64,000 nt of DNA from Aphrocallistes beatrix (lineage: Eukaryota; Porifera; Hexactinellida; Sceptrulophora; Aphrocallistidae), in assembly GCA_963281255.1 (NCBI GenBank), contig OY725495.1:1364001-1428000 (forward strand). The letters are read 5' to 3'. The notes beneath the pieces were generated by a model that made no database searches, was not told the origin of the DNA, and was given only the letters and a program-made list of their open reading frames with translations. Positions 34,286 to 44,772 of this stretch are shown here, piece after piece. The translations under genes and the position numbers were made by a program. The stretch's first letter is position 1; the number at the start of each line of letters is the position of its first letter.

Positions 34286-34488
34286 TGTAGGTAATACAAT
34301 ATAAACCAACAGCGATACTTATCCTATATTATATACGTAGGCTGTGGATTGCTATGGTTAGGTCTATAGACGAATTATAGATTCGAAATCAGTACCTAAA
34401 AATGTTCTAGAAATTAAAGAAATCGAAACATAAACGAGTATGCTGTTACACAGTGTTATTTTCCCCAATTTTCGTTCGAATATGTTAA

Positions 34489-35108
34489 GTTGGCCGTTCC
34501 TAAGGGCATTTTGTTTTTTTAATCAAAAATTTGCCAAAAGTCCTTTTTTATCATTTTGAAGTGGTACTAAACATTAATCTCGATTATTAGAATTAAAATG
34601 GCAATATTTCACCACTTAGAACCACTTGTATCACCTGGTGTCAGTCAAAAAAAAGACAGTTTTGAAGCGAAATGTCACATATATATAACTTCTTTTAACC
34701 ATGCCTGATCATCATTTTAAAATCGTGCTCAGCAGTAAATTTCCAGCCATTTATATATATTGGACACATTTGGAGAATATATCCTTACAAAAATCGGCTC
34801 CTAAATATTGTAGCAACGAAATTGGAAAGAAAAAATTATTTGGGTTAAAATTGAAAATTCTATTCCTATTATTTTCTTTATGCAACCATTTCGTGCAAGA
34901 ATAATTGAGTAAAAGAGGCATAAGCCATTGAAATTTCCTTGAATGTCCTCTATAAATTAGGTGATTTGGGGAAAAATAGATTTTCTTGCTTCTTGAGCTC
35001 CCGAAAAGTGTATTTTTGCAGATAACTCATCGAGAACAGTTTCCACCAAAAATTTCAGGAGAAAAAAATGAAAACTTTTTGAGTTAGTTCTGGAAGGAAA
35101 CACCAACC
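34489..35108 (+). mobile_element. F2-related short element
   Basis: It starts GTTGGCCGTTCCTAAGGGC after TTAA (34485-34488) and ends GGAAGGAAACACCAACC before TTAA (35109-35112). The left third matches the F2 end A. The remainder (ATTTCGTGCAAGAAT, GGAGCTCCCGAA-like) matches 41500-41779. The central palindrome is missing. It is 620 bp and noncoding. Confidence 0.8.
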
Positions 35109-35112
35109 TTAA

Positions 35113-35515
35113 GGGCACTTCTAAGTGGTTTTATTATAGTTTCTTTCGTATAGAACTGAGCTGTGAATGGGTTAATGCGAAAAGTTTGAATTTTTTTTGT
35201 GGAATGTTGCTACATTCCAGCGTTGGTAAGGAAACGCATTTTGAGCAGTTGAGGTCATATCTTGAAAACCGCAATAACTATGCATTCAAATTTGATCTTA
35301 TTTGATAGCCAATAGACTACTTCCTATAAAGTCATAACATAATTTCCACGTCTAGGTTCAATGGAGTTATTTGACAATATATCACTTTGGACACATTTGA
35401 TAATTTGTCTCCATACGTTTAAATTATGTTATGGCTTTATAACTTTTGGCATCAACCTATTTACAGCTCAGTTCTATACGAAATAAACTATAATAAAACC
35501 ACTTAGAAGTGCCCT
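35113..35515. mobile_element. F4 foldback element
   Basis: GGGCACTTCTAAGTGG at the left and CCACTTAGAAGTGCCC at the right are inverted. The similarity extends about 65 bp through GTATAGAACTGAGCTGTGAA. TTAA precedes and TTGA follows, consistent with a TTAA target. The same arms recur at 12705-13127 and, degraded, at 55655-55835. Confidence 0.75.
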
Positions 35516-37191
35516 TGAACAATCTCTGAAAATCACTAAATTTGTTCCAAATATAACAAATTGCGCAATCATATGATGACTAATCGAAATTTTAACAACG
35601 GATATGGATACTTTGGCGCCATATTTATATATGCTGGTAATACATTCCCAAGCTCTATTCTTAGTCGTTCATGATTTTAGGCAAATCATGTATTTGTTCA
35701 AACATCTTCGACCCCATCCCTGGTCCATTTTTGAGATTTAGATGTGAGGTCTTATGTACAGAGTGCTATGGTCAGAATAAATATCGGATTGTTCAGCAAA
35801 TATTAGTGCTCCTAAATTAACTTTTGAACTCATTAGAGACATTTATTGAATTCCTATTTCATAGCAACAACAGCATTGCACTTTTTATGCTTAGTCTATC
35901 TGCGGTCAAATATACAACAGACTTATAATTCCTAATGCACATATCAATTGCAGAATGTTGTAAGAATTGGTTATATCATGGAGGTAGATATTAAAGCATT
36001 TTCAAAATGGTAGAAATTGAGAGTGGTCAGGTCAATTTTATATTTTTACAAAGAGGATCAAATTTTTAGTTACTTAGGGCGGTCAGAAAGTTCTAATCAG
36101 TGTTATCATACACTCTTATTGTACCTTATTAGATTGATATTGAAGCTTGAATTTACTTCTTAACACAGTCACAAGTGATACCAATTTACAAAATCAAAAT
36201 CTAGAGAAAACTCTTTGTATACCACTTCCTATATATTGTGTCGCTTGAGCCACCGTGTAAAATTATGGCCACAAACCACCCGACCTTCCCTCAAGAGTAA
36301 CGACATTACAAGGGCATTACTAAGCGATACGAATGCTCAAATACAAATCAATCTTAGGAAGTTGATGGGAATGATACTCTCTCAGATTCAAATATCTGAT
36401 AATGGAGCCTACTTTTTAGGGAAGGACGAGTGGTGAACGGGTGATTTGTGGCCATAATTTTACACGGTGGCTCAAGCGACACAATATATAGGACGTGGTA
36501 TACAAAGAGTTTTCTCTAGATTTTGATTCTGTAAATTGGTATCACTTGTGAATGTGTTAAGAAGTAAATTCAAGCTTCAATATCGATCCAATAAGGTACA
36601 ATAAGAGTATATGATAGCACTGATTAGAACTTTCTGACCGCCCTAAGTATATATAGAAAGAGTTTAAAGGTTCAAAAATGTGAATAACTCAAAGAGAACA
36701 TCTGGAAACCAAATACATTTTTTTCATACAACGAATTATGATTATAAACAGTCAATACCAAAAAATAAAACATTTTCCAAAATATACATTTTTGTTACGT
36801 CATAGTTCCGGTTTGCTCCCGGAGTTGGTTTCAGTTCCAGTTTTCACAAATAAAAGGAACTCAAAACTTAATTTACTCTTGTTTTTCATATTCTCCATAT
36901 GTAAAAACATAAGTGTAGCAATTTATGAAAGAGTTAGATGAATATTTTTCGAGTAATTCGAGTTTAATATGGGATGGTGATTTTACCATTGTGAAAATCC
37001 TTGGTCAAACAAAAGATTTTCACAATGGTAAAATTCAAAATTTTGTGACGTCATAAGTAAAAAACCACATGACTGATTGATCTGAAATTTCCACAAAGGT
37101 AAAGACATACCAGTGGCTTGTCGCACAGCAAAATTTCAGCAAATCGGTTGATGGCGGTGAAATGACTGGTTGATTTGACATGGAATTCCCC
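35516..37191 (-). repeat. F3/F5 repeat, inverted copy 2
   Basis: This is the reverse complement of 11632-12720, from GTCAAATCAACCAGTC near 37190 back to the F4 junction. It keeps the internal CAATTGATATGTGCATTAGG at 35937-35956. A foldback element at 36073-36647 splits it. The shared junction with F4 in both copies indicates that F3, F5 and F4 spread as one unit. Confidence 0.75.
36073..36647. mobile_element. Long-TIR foldback element with TA target, copy 2
   Basis: The ends CTTAGGGCGGTCAGAAAG and CTTTCTGACCGCCCTAAG continue as inverted repeats of about 220 bp, leaving a short centre (about 36295-36425). TA duplicates at 36071-36072 and 36648-36649. The uninterrupted site is present in F3 copy 1 near 12155. 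Same family as 20922-21687. Confidence 0.93.
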
Positions 37192-37670
37192 TATATATAT
37201 TGACCATACGTATGTGGAGAATTATTTGGTTGTCCGTGCCTAGCAACGGCCAGTATTTTTTTCATATTCCTGGCCATTGCTAGGAACCCGCGGCCAAAAT
37301 ATTCCCCAAATATGGTTAATCATAGCATTCTATATACTAAGGCAATGGCACTGACCCAAAAATTGGTACCATAGATTGGTTAAATACTTCAATCCTAAAA
37401 CCGCTAATTAAATAACTGTTATTATCAACTATATAATTATCTCATATTGTGAGTTCATGGTTGTTTAAATATTCATTTTGAAAATATTACGTAACCACAA
37501 TATTTATATTTACTTCACATACAACACTAGTGTATTACAATAATGTATTGTTTTGCTGCATATTATTTCTATTACTCATTTATAATATCTCACTTGACAA
37601 CACTAATTGCATTAATCATTATTTGGACGAGATGTCTTGTCTCGCGCCTGACTCGACTTCTAATTACAGG

Positions 37671-37781
37671 GGAGTGGAACGCTTCATGAAGTTTTTCAAT
37701 TTCCCAAAGATGGTGCTCTTCGTGAAAATGGTATTGAGCCATTCCAAGACTTGTGAATACTACCAGAACAACAAGATCCCG
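37671..37781 (+). other. Possible captured exon, unrecognised
   Basis: An open frame from 37530 to 37790 contains FNFPKMVLFVKMVLSHSKTC. CTTCTAATTACAG at 37658-37670 looks like a splice acceptor and CCGGGTGAGT at 37778-37787 like a splice donor, which would bound a 111-bp exon. The frame lacks an early ATG. I do not recognise the protein; chance is quite possible. Confidence 0.3.
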
Positions 37782-38014
37782 GGTGAGTGATTTCTTAAGT
37801 GATGTAGTTAATTATTCTAGGATCATGCATATTATACATACTCAAGTTGGGTAGAAACAATTGACTGAATTTAAAAGACTGAAAAAGTGTTGCCTTCCCC
37901 AAATTTAGTAAATGCAATCCTCGTTACTACAAAAACGTGGGCATAAGTACCTTTTTTTAAATTCGGATAAGTGCAATTTATCTAAACGTGCTCCAAATTA
38001 ACATCGGGACATTT

Positions 38015-38071
38015 CGCCTCGCCTTTCCAACCTGACAAGCCTGCTGGCTGTCAGGTTGGAAAGGCGAAATG
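38015..38071. repeat. Hairpin with 17-bp stem
   Basis: GCCTTTCCAACCTGACA (38021-38037) is exactly complementary to TGTCAGGTTGGAAAGGC (38049-38065) across an 11-nt loop. CATTTC / GAAATG extends it after a 5-nt bulge. Confidence 0.7.
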
Positions 38072-38246
38072 TAATTTTGGCCCTTAAGATTTTCTATTAG
38101 TCAACTTCAGCCGGACTGTTAGCTTATATCATGGATAAGAACAGTGTAGACCAGAACTAAACTGTTGAGTTCTTGAAATTCGTTAATGGTGTTTAGAAAA
38201 TGTTCAATGTGAATTGGGTATGGAAGAATAGTAGTTTAACGACGAT

Positions 38247-38399
38247 CATAGGCGTAACTATTTTGTTTTTTTCACGGTTAGCTGGGGTGGCGAGATTTGT
38301 AAACATTTATCAAACTAATGTGGCATGCCACCCCAAGTCAACATAACATTTAGGTCTGGGTGACACGCTACCCATGCCACCCCTAGAGTTACGCCTATG
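38247..38399. mobile_element. Short hAT MITE
   Basis: The ends CATAGGCGTAACT and AGTTACGCCTATG are inverted, and ACGACGAT is duplicated exactly (38239-38246, 38400-38407). It is 153 bp, more GC-rich than its host, and lies inside the long-TIR element. Confidence 0.95.
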
Positions 38400-38696
38400 A
38401 CGACGATGTATCTGCACCCTCAGCAGAAATTTAAAAGATTTATTCTGGCTCTTCCCGTACTAATATTATTCATTTGGCATGTGCTACTATGGAACTAGAA
38501 CATTGTACACTTCTAATAAAGTTAAGACCTATATATAATGCATTAGTATTGAAACAAGAGAATAGTAAACTGGCTAAATTCAAGAACTAATTTAATATAT
38601 TCTTTGTTTATTTAGTCGACTTCACAGGCTGTAGAAGTCCGGAATGTGTAACTATATCCTATTGAAAGGCTGGAGTGTGATTGTTCCCTTATGATG

Positions 38697-38834
38697 CCTC
38701 AAGTCTCAGGTCTCAAGTCAAGTCAAGTCTGTCCCTCAAGCTAAGTCAAGTCTGTCCCTCAAGCTAAGTCAAGTCTATCTCAAGCTAAGTCAAGTCTGTC
38801 CCTCAAGCTAAGTCAAATCTGTCCCTCAAGTCTC
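38697..38834. repeat. Minisatellite, 23-bp unit
   Basis: The unit CTCAAGCTAAGTCAAGTCTG plus TCC repeats about five times, with shorter CAAGTCTCAGGTCT variants at the edges. Near-identical units indicate recent expansion. Confidence 0.85.
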
Positions 38835-39173
38835 AATATTGTGATTAACTATTCTTTTGATATTTTGTATGTATTAAGTATTAAATAATTCGATTATGTG
38901 CATTAAAAACCAAATACTATATCTCATTTCAATTGTTCTGATATAATAGTTAGTTTGTCACGTTGGGTGAATGCCTGAATTGATGGAAAATTGAAATATC
39001 TACAATATCAAAATTATTGGTTTTGAAGTATTTAACCAATCCATGGTATTAATTTTTGGGTGAGTGCCATTGCCTTAGTATATAGAATGCTATGGGCTAA
39101 TATACGTATATCAATTTGCTGGAAATTTAGTGCTGAGCACGAATTCGTCAAAATGATGATCTAGCATGGTTAA

Positions 39174-41104
39174 GGATACTGCCCTCGAAAAAACATATGA
39201 TTTGCATTACAGCATACGATGAAAGTAGAGCTATAAGAGATGTTAAGCGTGGGGAGGTATCTCCATCAAGAAATACTGGCACACATTCCAAACCGTTTTT
39301 GATTCTCATTTCTAGTTTTTGAGATACAGTGTCTCAAAGTCTGTTTTTTTAATTTTCCGCTAGCACATCTTAATAATAGAAATTTAGACACTCAATGAAT
39401 TGTTTAGGACATACCAAGGAATCAAACGCTTCCAAAATCGAATCATAGATAGTCTACCATATTTGCAACTTCATAGGACCAGAAGAAAGTTAAAATGACA
39501 AATATTGTAAATTTTATCGGTGTCCGAAATAAAAGGGCCAAAAAGGGGCCAAAAATGTGTTTTTTAGGGGAAATCATGAATAAAATCACCGAGTTAGAAT
39601 ATATCCAAAAAATGGTGGTCCTACGTTCATCGCCTAATGATATGAAACAACTCTTGAAATGTTCAAACTTCTATCTCAAACCAAATTTGAGAAATAATTC
39701 TGTAAAGACGGTCAATTTTGAAGTCCCGAGATATAGAGATTATAAGTTTAGGTGTTAAGAAGAATGTAAAATGAGTTATTAATAATGCACATAAGCATCC
39801 ACAGACATTTATTCGCATCCATACTGCTGATTTTGGTATATTAAAGCCAAATATTTACCAAAAATAGCAAAAGTACTCTGAAAATCCACAAGTTTCCTTG
39901 AGGCCCCTAACTCCGAATATTTTGAGATAATTGTGGATAATATTTCATATTCCTGGCACTGCGAAGTATAATCTATCAGTTTAAAATGAATAAAAAGCTT
40001 CCAAAAAGTATATTAGGAAGTTAGAGCGAAAGTCTACGACTTTTAGTTTCGAAGTTAGGATTTTCGAAAAATGCTACGTCATCATATGACAAAAATCTAA
40101 AACTTAACATTCCATGGGGTGTAGTGCAATTATTATCAAAGAATCATATATGTACACTCATAAAAAGTATATTAGGAAGTGAGAACTAAGGATTTGGACT
40201 AGTATTTACGAAGATAGAGAGATATCTCTTTTTGGACCCTAAATGGGGGTTTTTGACGGAATCTGCGAGGTCCAAGGCCAGAACTTTCAAAATAATTATC
40301 AAAAGTCCTCCAATTTTTCTGTACATATTATTAACGGCAATTGTATTCACTATTTAGCATAATAGCTAAATTTGGACACATATTTAATGATTAGATTCGC
40401 CATTTTCTAATATATTCAAAGTTCTCCATAGAATTTGTATTACAATTAAATCAATGATAAGTCGAGAATTATTTATTTTTTGACAAAGGAATGGTCGAGG
40501 AACCTATATATTTTCGCATATATCCTTTTATTTAAGGATATTATATATTATATATCTACAATAGTTTTTAAGTTATGACATCAGCCTCTTTCGGGACCTT
40601 AGATTGATATTATGGCCGAACTTTACCTATAATATGCGATATCTCAAGAACAAATGGTCGGATCCGAACAATTTTTTTTTTGAAACGATCAGAATTTTAT
40701 TTCTGACCCAGTGATCGCTAAATATCTGAGATCAAACTTGCGATTTCCCGAGGATTATATAAATGAACTCCCTTATAGAGCTATTTTGTTTGGATTTTAT
40801 TTGCCCATTCTTTTAAATCTTTGTGTTTTATAATCTCCAAAGGTGCTAAAACAATGTTAAGCTTCATATCATTGAAAAAATATCAAATAAGTTAAAAACT
40901 AATTGGTAAATGAGTTAAAATCCTCTAATAATTTTTTAATTTTTATTAACGCTAAACTTTAGGGGGTTATTTCGCAAAAAATAAAAAAAAATGCCGTCCA
41001 AATATTGCTATCAGATGGTAGACCGATCAGTAATACAATGAAATTAGCAATAAAACATTTTGCAGTTTTTTTACGCCAGGCATCATTTTTCGAGGGCGGT
41101 ATCC
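39174..41104 (+). mobile_element. F1 reference copy, complete
   Basis: The 1931 bp element runs from GGATACTGCCCTCGAAAAA to TTTTTCGAGGGCGGTATCC, with TTAA at 39170-39173 and 41105-41108. F2 sequence flanks both sides, so it entered F2. No frame exceeds about 90 codons. There is no long palindrome, in contrast to F2. With a complete structure and both target copies, it is used here to define the family orientation. Confidence 0.93.
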
Positions 41105-41234
41105 TTAAAAGAAGTTTAAGATATGTGAATTTTCGCATCAAAAAATGTGTCCTTTTTGTGTGACTCCAGGTGTTTCAAGTGGCCATAAGTGTCGAAATAT
41201 TGGCATTGAAATTCTAAAAATCTAAATTAAGTAT

Positions 41235-41779
41235 GTTTTGATTTATTTAATATTAGGATACATTAAAACAAATGGAAATCAAGCCTTTCCAAAAAAAGCT
41301 TTGTAGCCTGTTTTAGTGATAGAAAAATTCAATTTTGCACAGGCGGTATCTTTAGCTACAAAGCTCGTAGAGTAGAAAACTCTACGGTTTTGGAAAGATC
41401 TCGTCAGGTAGAACAAAATGATAGAGACATATTTTCGATATTCTATCTTATAAAAACTTTAAAATATCTTTTATTAGGAAAATCTGCTTGTCAATATGTA
41501 GCTACGAAATCGGAAAGAAAAATTTAATTGGGTTAAAATTGAAAATTATATTCCTTTTATTTTCTCAATTCAACCATTTCGTGCAAGAATATTGAATAAA
41601 ATAGGCATAAGCCATTGAAGTATTCTTTAATATCCTCTAAAAATTAGGTGACTTTTTTTTTCTTGGTTCTTGAGCTCCCGAAGTGTATTTCGCATTTAAC
41701 TAATCGAGATCAGTTTACACAAAAAATTTCAGGAGAAAATAATGAAAACATTTTGAGTTAGTTCTGGAAGGAAACACCA
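41235..41779. repeat. F2-related insert within F2
   Basis: 41500-41779 matches 34800-35108 and ends GGAAGGAAACACCATCC at TTAA (41776-41779). The left part (GTATGTTTTGATTTATT) starts directly after a TTAA. It contains a partial F1-like tip GGCGGTATC at 41344. The structure is composite and only partly understood. Confidence 0.5.
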
Positions 41780-41880
41780 TCCTTAATGTTTAGAACCCCT
41801 TTAAGGAACTAAAATGGATTAAAAAGGATTTTTGGCAAATTTTTGATAAAAGACAAAATGCCCCTAGAAAGACCAGCCAT

Positions 41881-42840
41881 TAAGCCAAATCTCCAAAATT
41901 TCATCCAGTGAATACTATTTTTGTGAACAAAGATGTCCGTTTTTAGAATTAGAGCGACCAAGAAAATATCTTGATCTGCTCCCCAACTTCCAATATAATT
42001 TATTTTGCTTACTTTTATATAGTCTTCAATTAAGTTGCAATAACCGCCGGGAAGCAAGTCATTCCGAGTACTGCAATATGTTGAAATTATTTCTCTAAAT
42101 TCTTTTTCATCTTGTCTATTATTAGCTCACTTTCGAGTATATGATTATACTCCGTTCTGGTTATTACAAATGATAATGATCTAAATAGGCAATTGCCATC
42201 TGGACATACGTATTCTTTTCTCTCGACTAGGTATCAAATGTCTAATTTCAATTGATTTGTTGTCTGCTTCGTTCTCATATAAAACACTCGAGGCGAATGT
42301 CAATCTGAGGTATTTGCACTTTTCTTTCTGTCATTTTGAATCTACTGGTTTAAAAACTCCAAGATAATGTAGTTTGACAAAATTGATAGGATCTTCAGAA
42401 TCCTCAAAAATGATAGCATCATCTTCTATTTCTTGTAGAACTCTCGAATGATTCTCTGTTGATTTGTTAGGAATATTGTTAGATTCTAACATAATTTGCG
42501 AATTCTTGTTTGATGTTTTGGATTTGGGTTTTGACTATGATAGATATTGATTTTGTAAAATTCATGTGATGAATATTTTAAAATACCTTTACCTGGTCTA
42601 AAATAGCTACTCTCCTTTCTCTCTTTCCCTCAAATTTCTTCGTTCGTCATCAGCTTTTAGTTTCTTATTTTTTTTCTCAATAATTTTGACACTTATGGGT
42701 TCGAAAGCGAACTTAAATACCTCAACTCTCCCAATGATCCCCTCGCGTAACTTCTGTATGAAATCTCCTGCTCAGTTTGGATTTATTGTCTAATATTGTT
42801 ATTTTTACGATGCGCATCCAATTTTCGGCAATGCACAAGT
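41881..42840 (-). pseudogene. OTU cysteine-protease-like gene, degraded
   Basis: On the minus strand, PDGNCLFRSLSFVITRTEYN at about 42195-42135 is the OTU catalytic Asp-x-x-Cys box. After a frame break, the 42057-41809 frame has INYIGSWGADQDIFLVALIL, the WG..ei.alA signature of OTU domains, with a His in HKNSIHWMKF. Upstream (42840-42590) a lysine-rich segment REGIIGRVEVFKFAFE ends near a possible GTAAAG donor. An acidic stretch (EIEDDAIIFEDSEDP) lies at about 42450-42390. OTU domains cleave ubiquitin; they also occur in transposon-encoded proteins. Whether this is a host or element gene is unclear. Confidence 0.7.
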
Positions 42841-42842
42841 AT

Positions 42843-42957
42843 TTCGATACATATTTCGATACAGAGATACGTGCCCACGCTTAATTAACATCTCTTATTG
42901 CTCTCCTTTCATCGTATGCTGTATGCCAATTCATATGGTTTTTCGCGGGCGGTATCC
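42843..42957 (-). repeat. F1 terminal fragment
   Basis: About 115 bp of the F1 left end in reverse, ending TTTTTCGCGGGCGGTATCC before TTAA (42958-42961). Confidence 0.75.
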
Positions 42958-42961
42958 TTAA

Positions 42962-43192
42962 CAGACAGCTTTTTGAAGCTAGGAAAATCGGTAAAATTCC
43001 AAACTGAAATCCTCGAGCAACATCTTTTTTTGGAATTTCGACAGTTTTTTAAAAATTATATTTTTATTGGTAATGTAAAACAACTATCTGTTCATTTGGT
43101 CCTAATCGTCAGATCTATCAAAAACCATTAAGTATTCGCTTCTATTTCCAATTTACAAAAAGTTAAAAGTTAAAAGTAATAGATTTATATAA
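42962..43192 (-). repeat. F2 fragment
   Basis: AGATCTATCAAAAACCATTA and neighbouring motifs match F2 at 29660-29720. The fragment is interrupted by the hAT MITE that follows. Confidence 0.6.
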
Positions 43193-43200
43193 CCCCCGAA

Positions 43201-43971
43201 TAGGGTTGCCAGATTTTCAAAAGGCCAAACCCGGACATAATTTATTCTCTAAAAAATTAACCATATGTATTACCTGTTACTGCAGTTCAGTCTTCGATTA
43301 ATACAAAATATTATTGTGGCTACCAGTAGCGTCGTGCTCTGTGGATACCAAGAATACTATTAATGTAATACGTTTAAATTTGTATCAAAAACTTATCGTC
43401 AAAATATACAGAATACATAAATAATCCAGAGAAATTATAAATTATATTTCGTCTATTAGTTATTGTGGGTAAACTAAAATCTCAGAGAATAAAATTTGAA
43501 ATAACAATTTGAATGTAGGTAATTCACTGTAAACCAGAGCTGCAAAGACACATATAATGACCCTTGGCCCACGTGACTACATATCTACATATCATAATTC
43601 ATCGTTGAAGCCATTGAACACAGAAACAAAAAGAAGATTACAAGTATACTCATTACGAAACATGTTAGGCAGTTAGGGTCAGTACTCAGTAGTATACGTA
43701 CACTATAGTAGCATTACAAATCAGTAATAATCCAAATTTCACAAATTTGCACTCTTTCTTCAAATATTAGAGAGTGACACGTTTGCAGCAGAGCAATAGC
43801 TAACTAAATAACTTTGATACGGATAGAATCTATTGACAGTCCTGAATAGTGAGTAGTCGGACAGGACTCAAAATTCTCCAAACCCGGACAAATTCATCCC
43901 ATTCCCGGACTCCGGACAAATGGCTCGAAACCCGAACTGTCCGGGTCAAACCCGGACGTCTGGCAACCCTA
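43201..43971. mobile_element. hAT MITE, TAGGGTTGCCAG type
   Basis: The ends TAGGGTTGCCAGATTTTC and CGTCTGGCAACCCTA are inverted, and CCCCCGAA is duplicated exactly (43193-43200, 43972-43979). Subterminal CCCGGACA motifs occur on both sides. At 771 bp it is the longest of the hAT MITEs here and is noncoding. Confidence 0.95.
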
Positions 43972-44149
43972 CCCCCGAATCCATGCTAATATGTTCTCAG
44001 GGGGGTTACAATCTGGGCGATGTGCTAAACCTACTGATAATTGCTGACTGTGATGTATGCGGCATGTGTGTATGCATATGATAGAGTGTTACAGAGAAAA
44101 ACTCGGCTAACAGTAGGCGGGAAAGATAGCACCTGACTTAACTTTACTT

Positions 44150-44336
44150 TTAAGCGAGATGGCATCCTTAGTGTTTTCAACTCACTAAGGTTCTGCAAGA
44201 GTGTAGGCTCAGATTACAATACCGAAGAAATGTAATTGAGAGTAAAATGCAAATGACTAGAGCGAGGTTAGAACCCGCGACCTAAGTCTTGGTATTCAAA
44301 CGTCCTAACCACTACAGCACCCAAGCAGAAGCTTCG
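44150..44336 (-). repeat. tRNA-derived SINE candidate
   Basis: On the minus strand, from 44336, GTGCTGTAGTGGTTAGGAC resembles a Pol III A box and GCGGGTTCTAACC a B box, spaced as in a tRNA. The body continues toward 44150 with no clear tail. It is not a functional tRNA: I cannot fold a convincing acceptor stem and anticodon arm. Confidence 0.55.
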
Positions 44337-44337
44337 T

Positions 44338-44768
44338 AATATCAAATAACATGCAAATATCTTTATTCACAATTTATAGCAGTACTTAATTTCCAAATAT
44401 GGTATATGGAAAAATTTCACCTTCAAAAGTGTGAAAAACTGGTCAGTCATGACTGGCGACACCCAAAATAACCGCATCCGATCGTATCCGCCGGAATCCC
44501 AGATCTTTTAATTCTTCAGCCATGCCAAATTATCGTTTCCTGGCAGTTGCTAGGAATCCGCAGCCAAAGAATTCTCCAAATGTGTCAAATATATATATTA
44601 AATGACTGGAAATTTAGTGCTGAGCACGAATTCAGTATTGCTCTTGCATGGTTAATAGAAGTTAAAGATAGGGACATTTCGCTTCAAAACTATTTTTTTA
44701 GACTGATACCAGGTGGTTCAAGTGGCTCTAAGTAGTGAAATGTTGTCATTGAAATCTAAAAATCGAGA
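44338..44768 (-). repeat. F2 fragment preceding a complete F2
   Basis: It matches 29821-30060 and then end-A sequence up to aaaatcgaga, followed by the TTAA at which the next F2 begins. It contains half of the apex (CCTGGCAGTTGCTAGGAATC). Confidence 0.7.
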
Positions 44769-44772
44769 TTAA

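Larger units (their letters stand above)
37321..39094. mobile_element. Long-TIR element, unclassified
   Basis: CATAGCATTCTATATACTAA at the left is mirrored by TTAGTATATAGAATGCTATG at the right. The inverted similarity continues about 85 bp through GGCAATGGCAC. The flanks GGTTAAT and GGCTAAT are similar in six of seven bases, a possible degraded target duplication. The 1.77 kb body holds a hairpin, a hAT MITE, a minisatellite and a possible exon, but no transposase. Confidence 0.75.
37192..41880 (-). mobile_element. F2 copy split by three later insertions
   Basis: The pieces are 37192-37320 (with the apex hairpin TAGCAACGGCCAGTAT / ATTCCTGGCCATTGCTA), 39095-39173, 41105-41234 and 41780-41876. 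The last ends at a CTAGAAAGACCAGCCATTAA-type terminus. The gaps are filled by the long-TIR element 37321-39094, F1 at 39174-41104 and an F2-related piece at 41235-41779. The left portion is truncated next to F3. Confidence 0.75.

Noticed and set aside
36215-36436. 73-codon frame as a small protein
   Set aside because: It lies across the arm and centre of a foldback transposon and starts in the inverted repeat.
38697-38834. CRISPR-like array
   Set aside because: Direct head-to-tail repeats without spacers, in a eukaryotic context; it is a minisatellite.
44260-44336. Functional tRNA gene
   Set aside because: A and B boxes are recognisable, but acceptor stem and anticodon arm do not fold convincingly.
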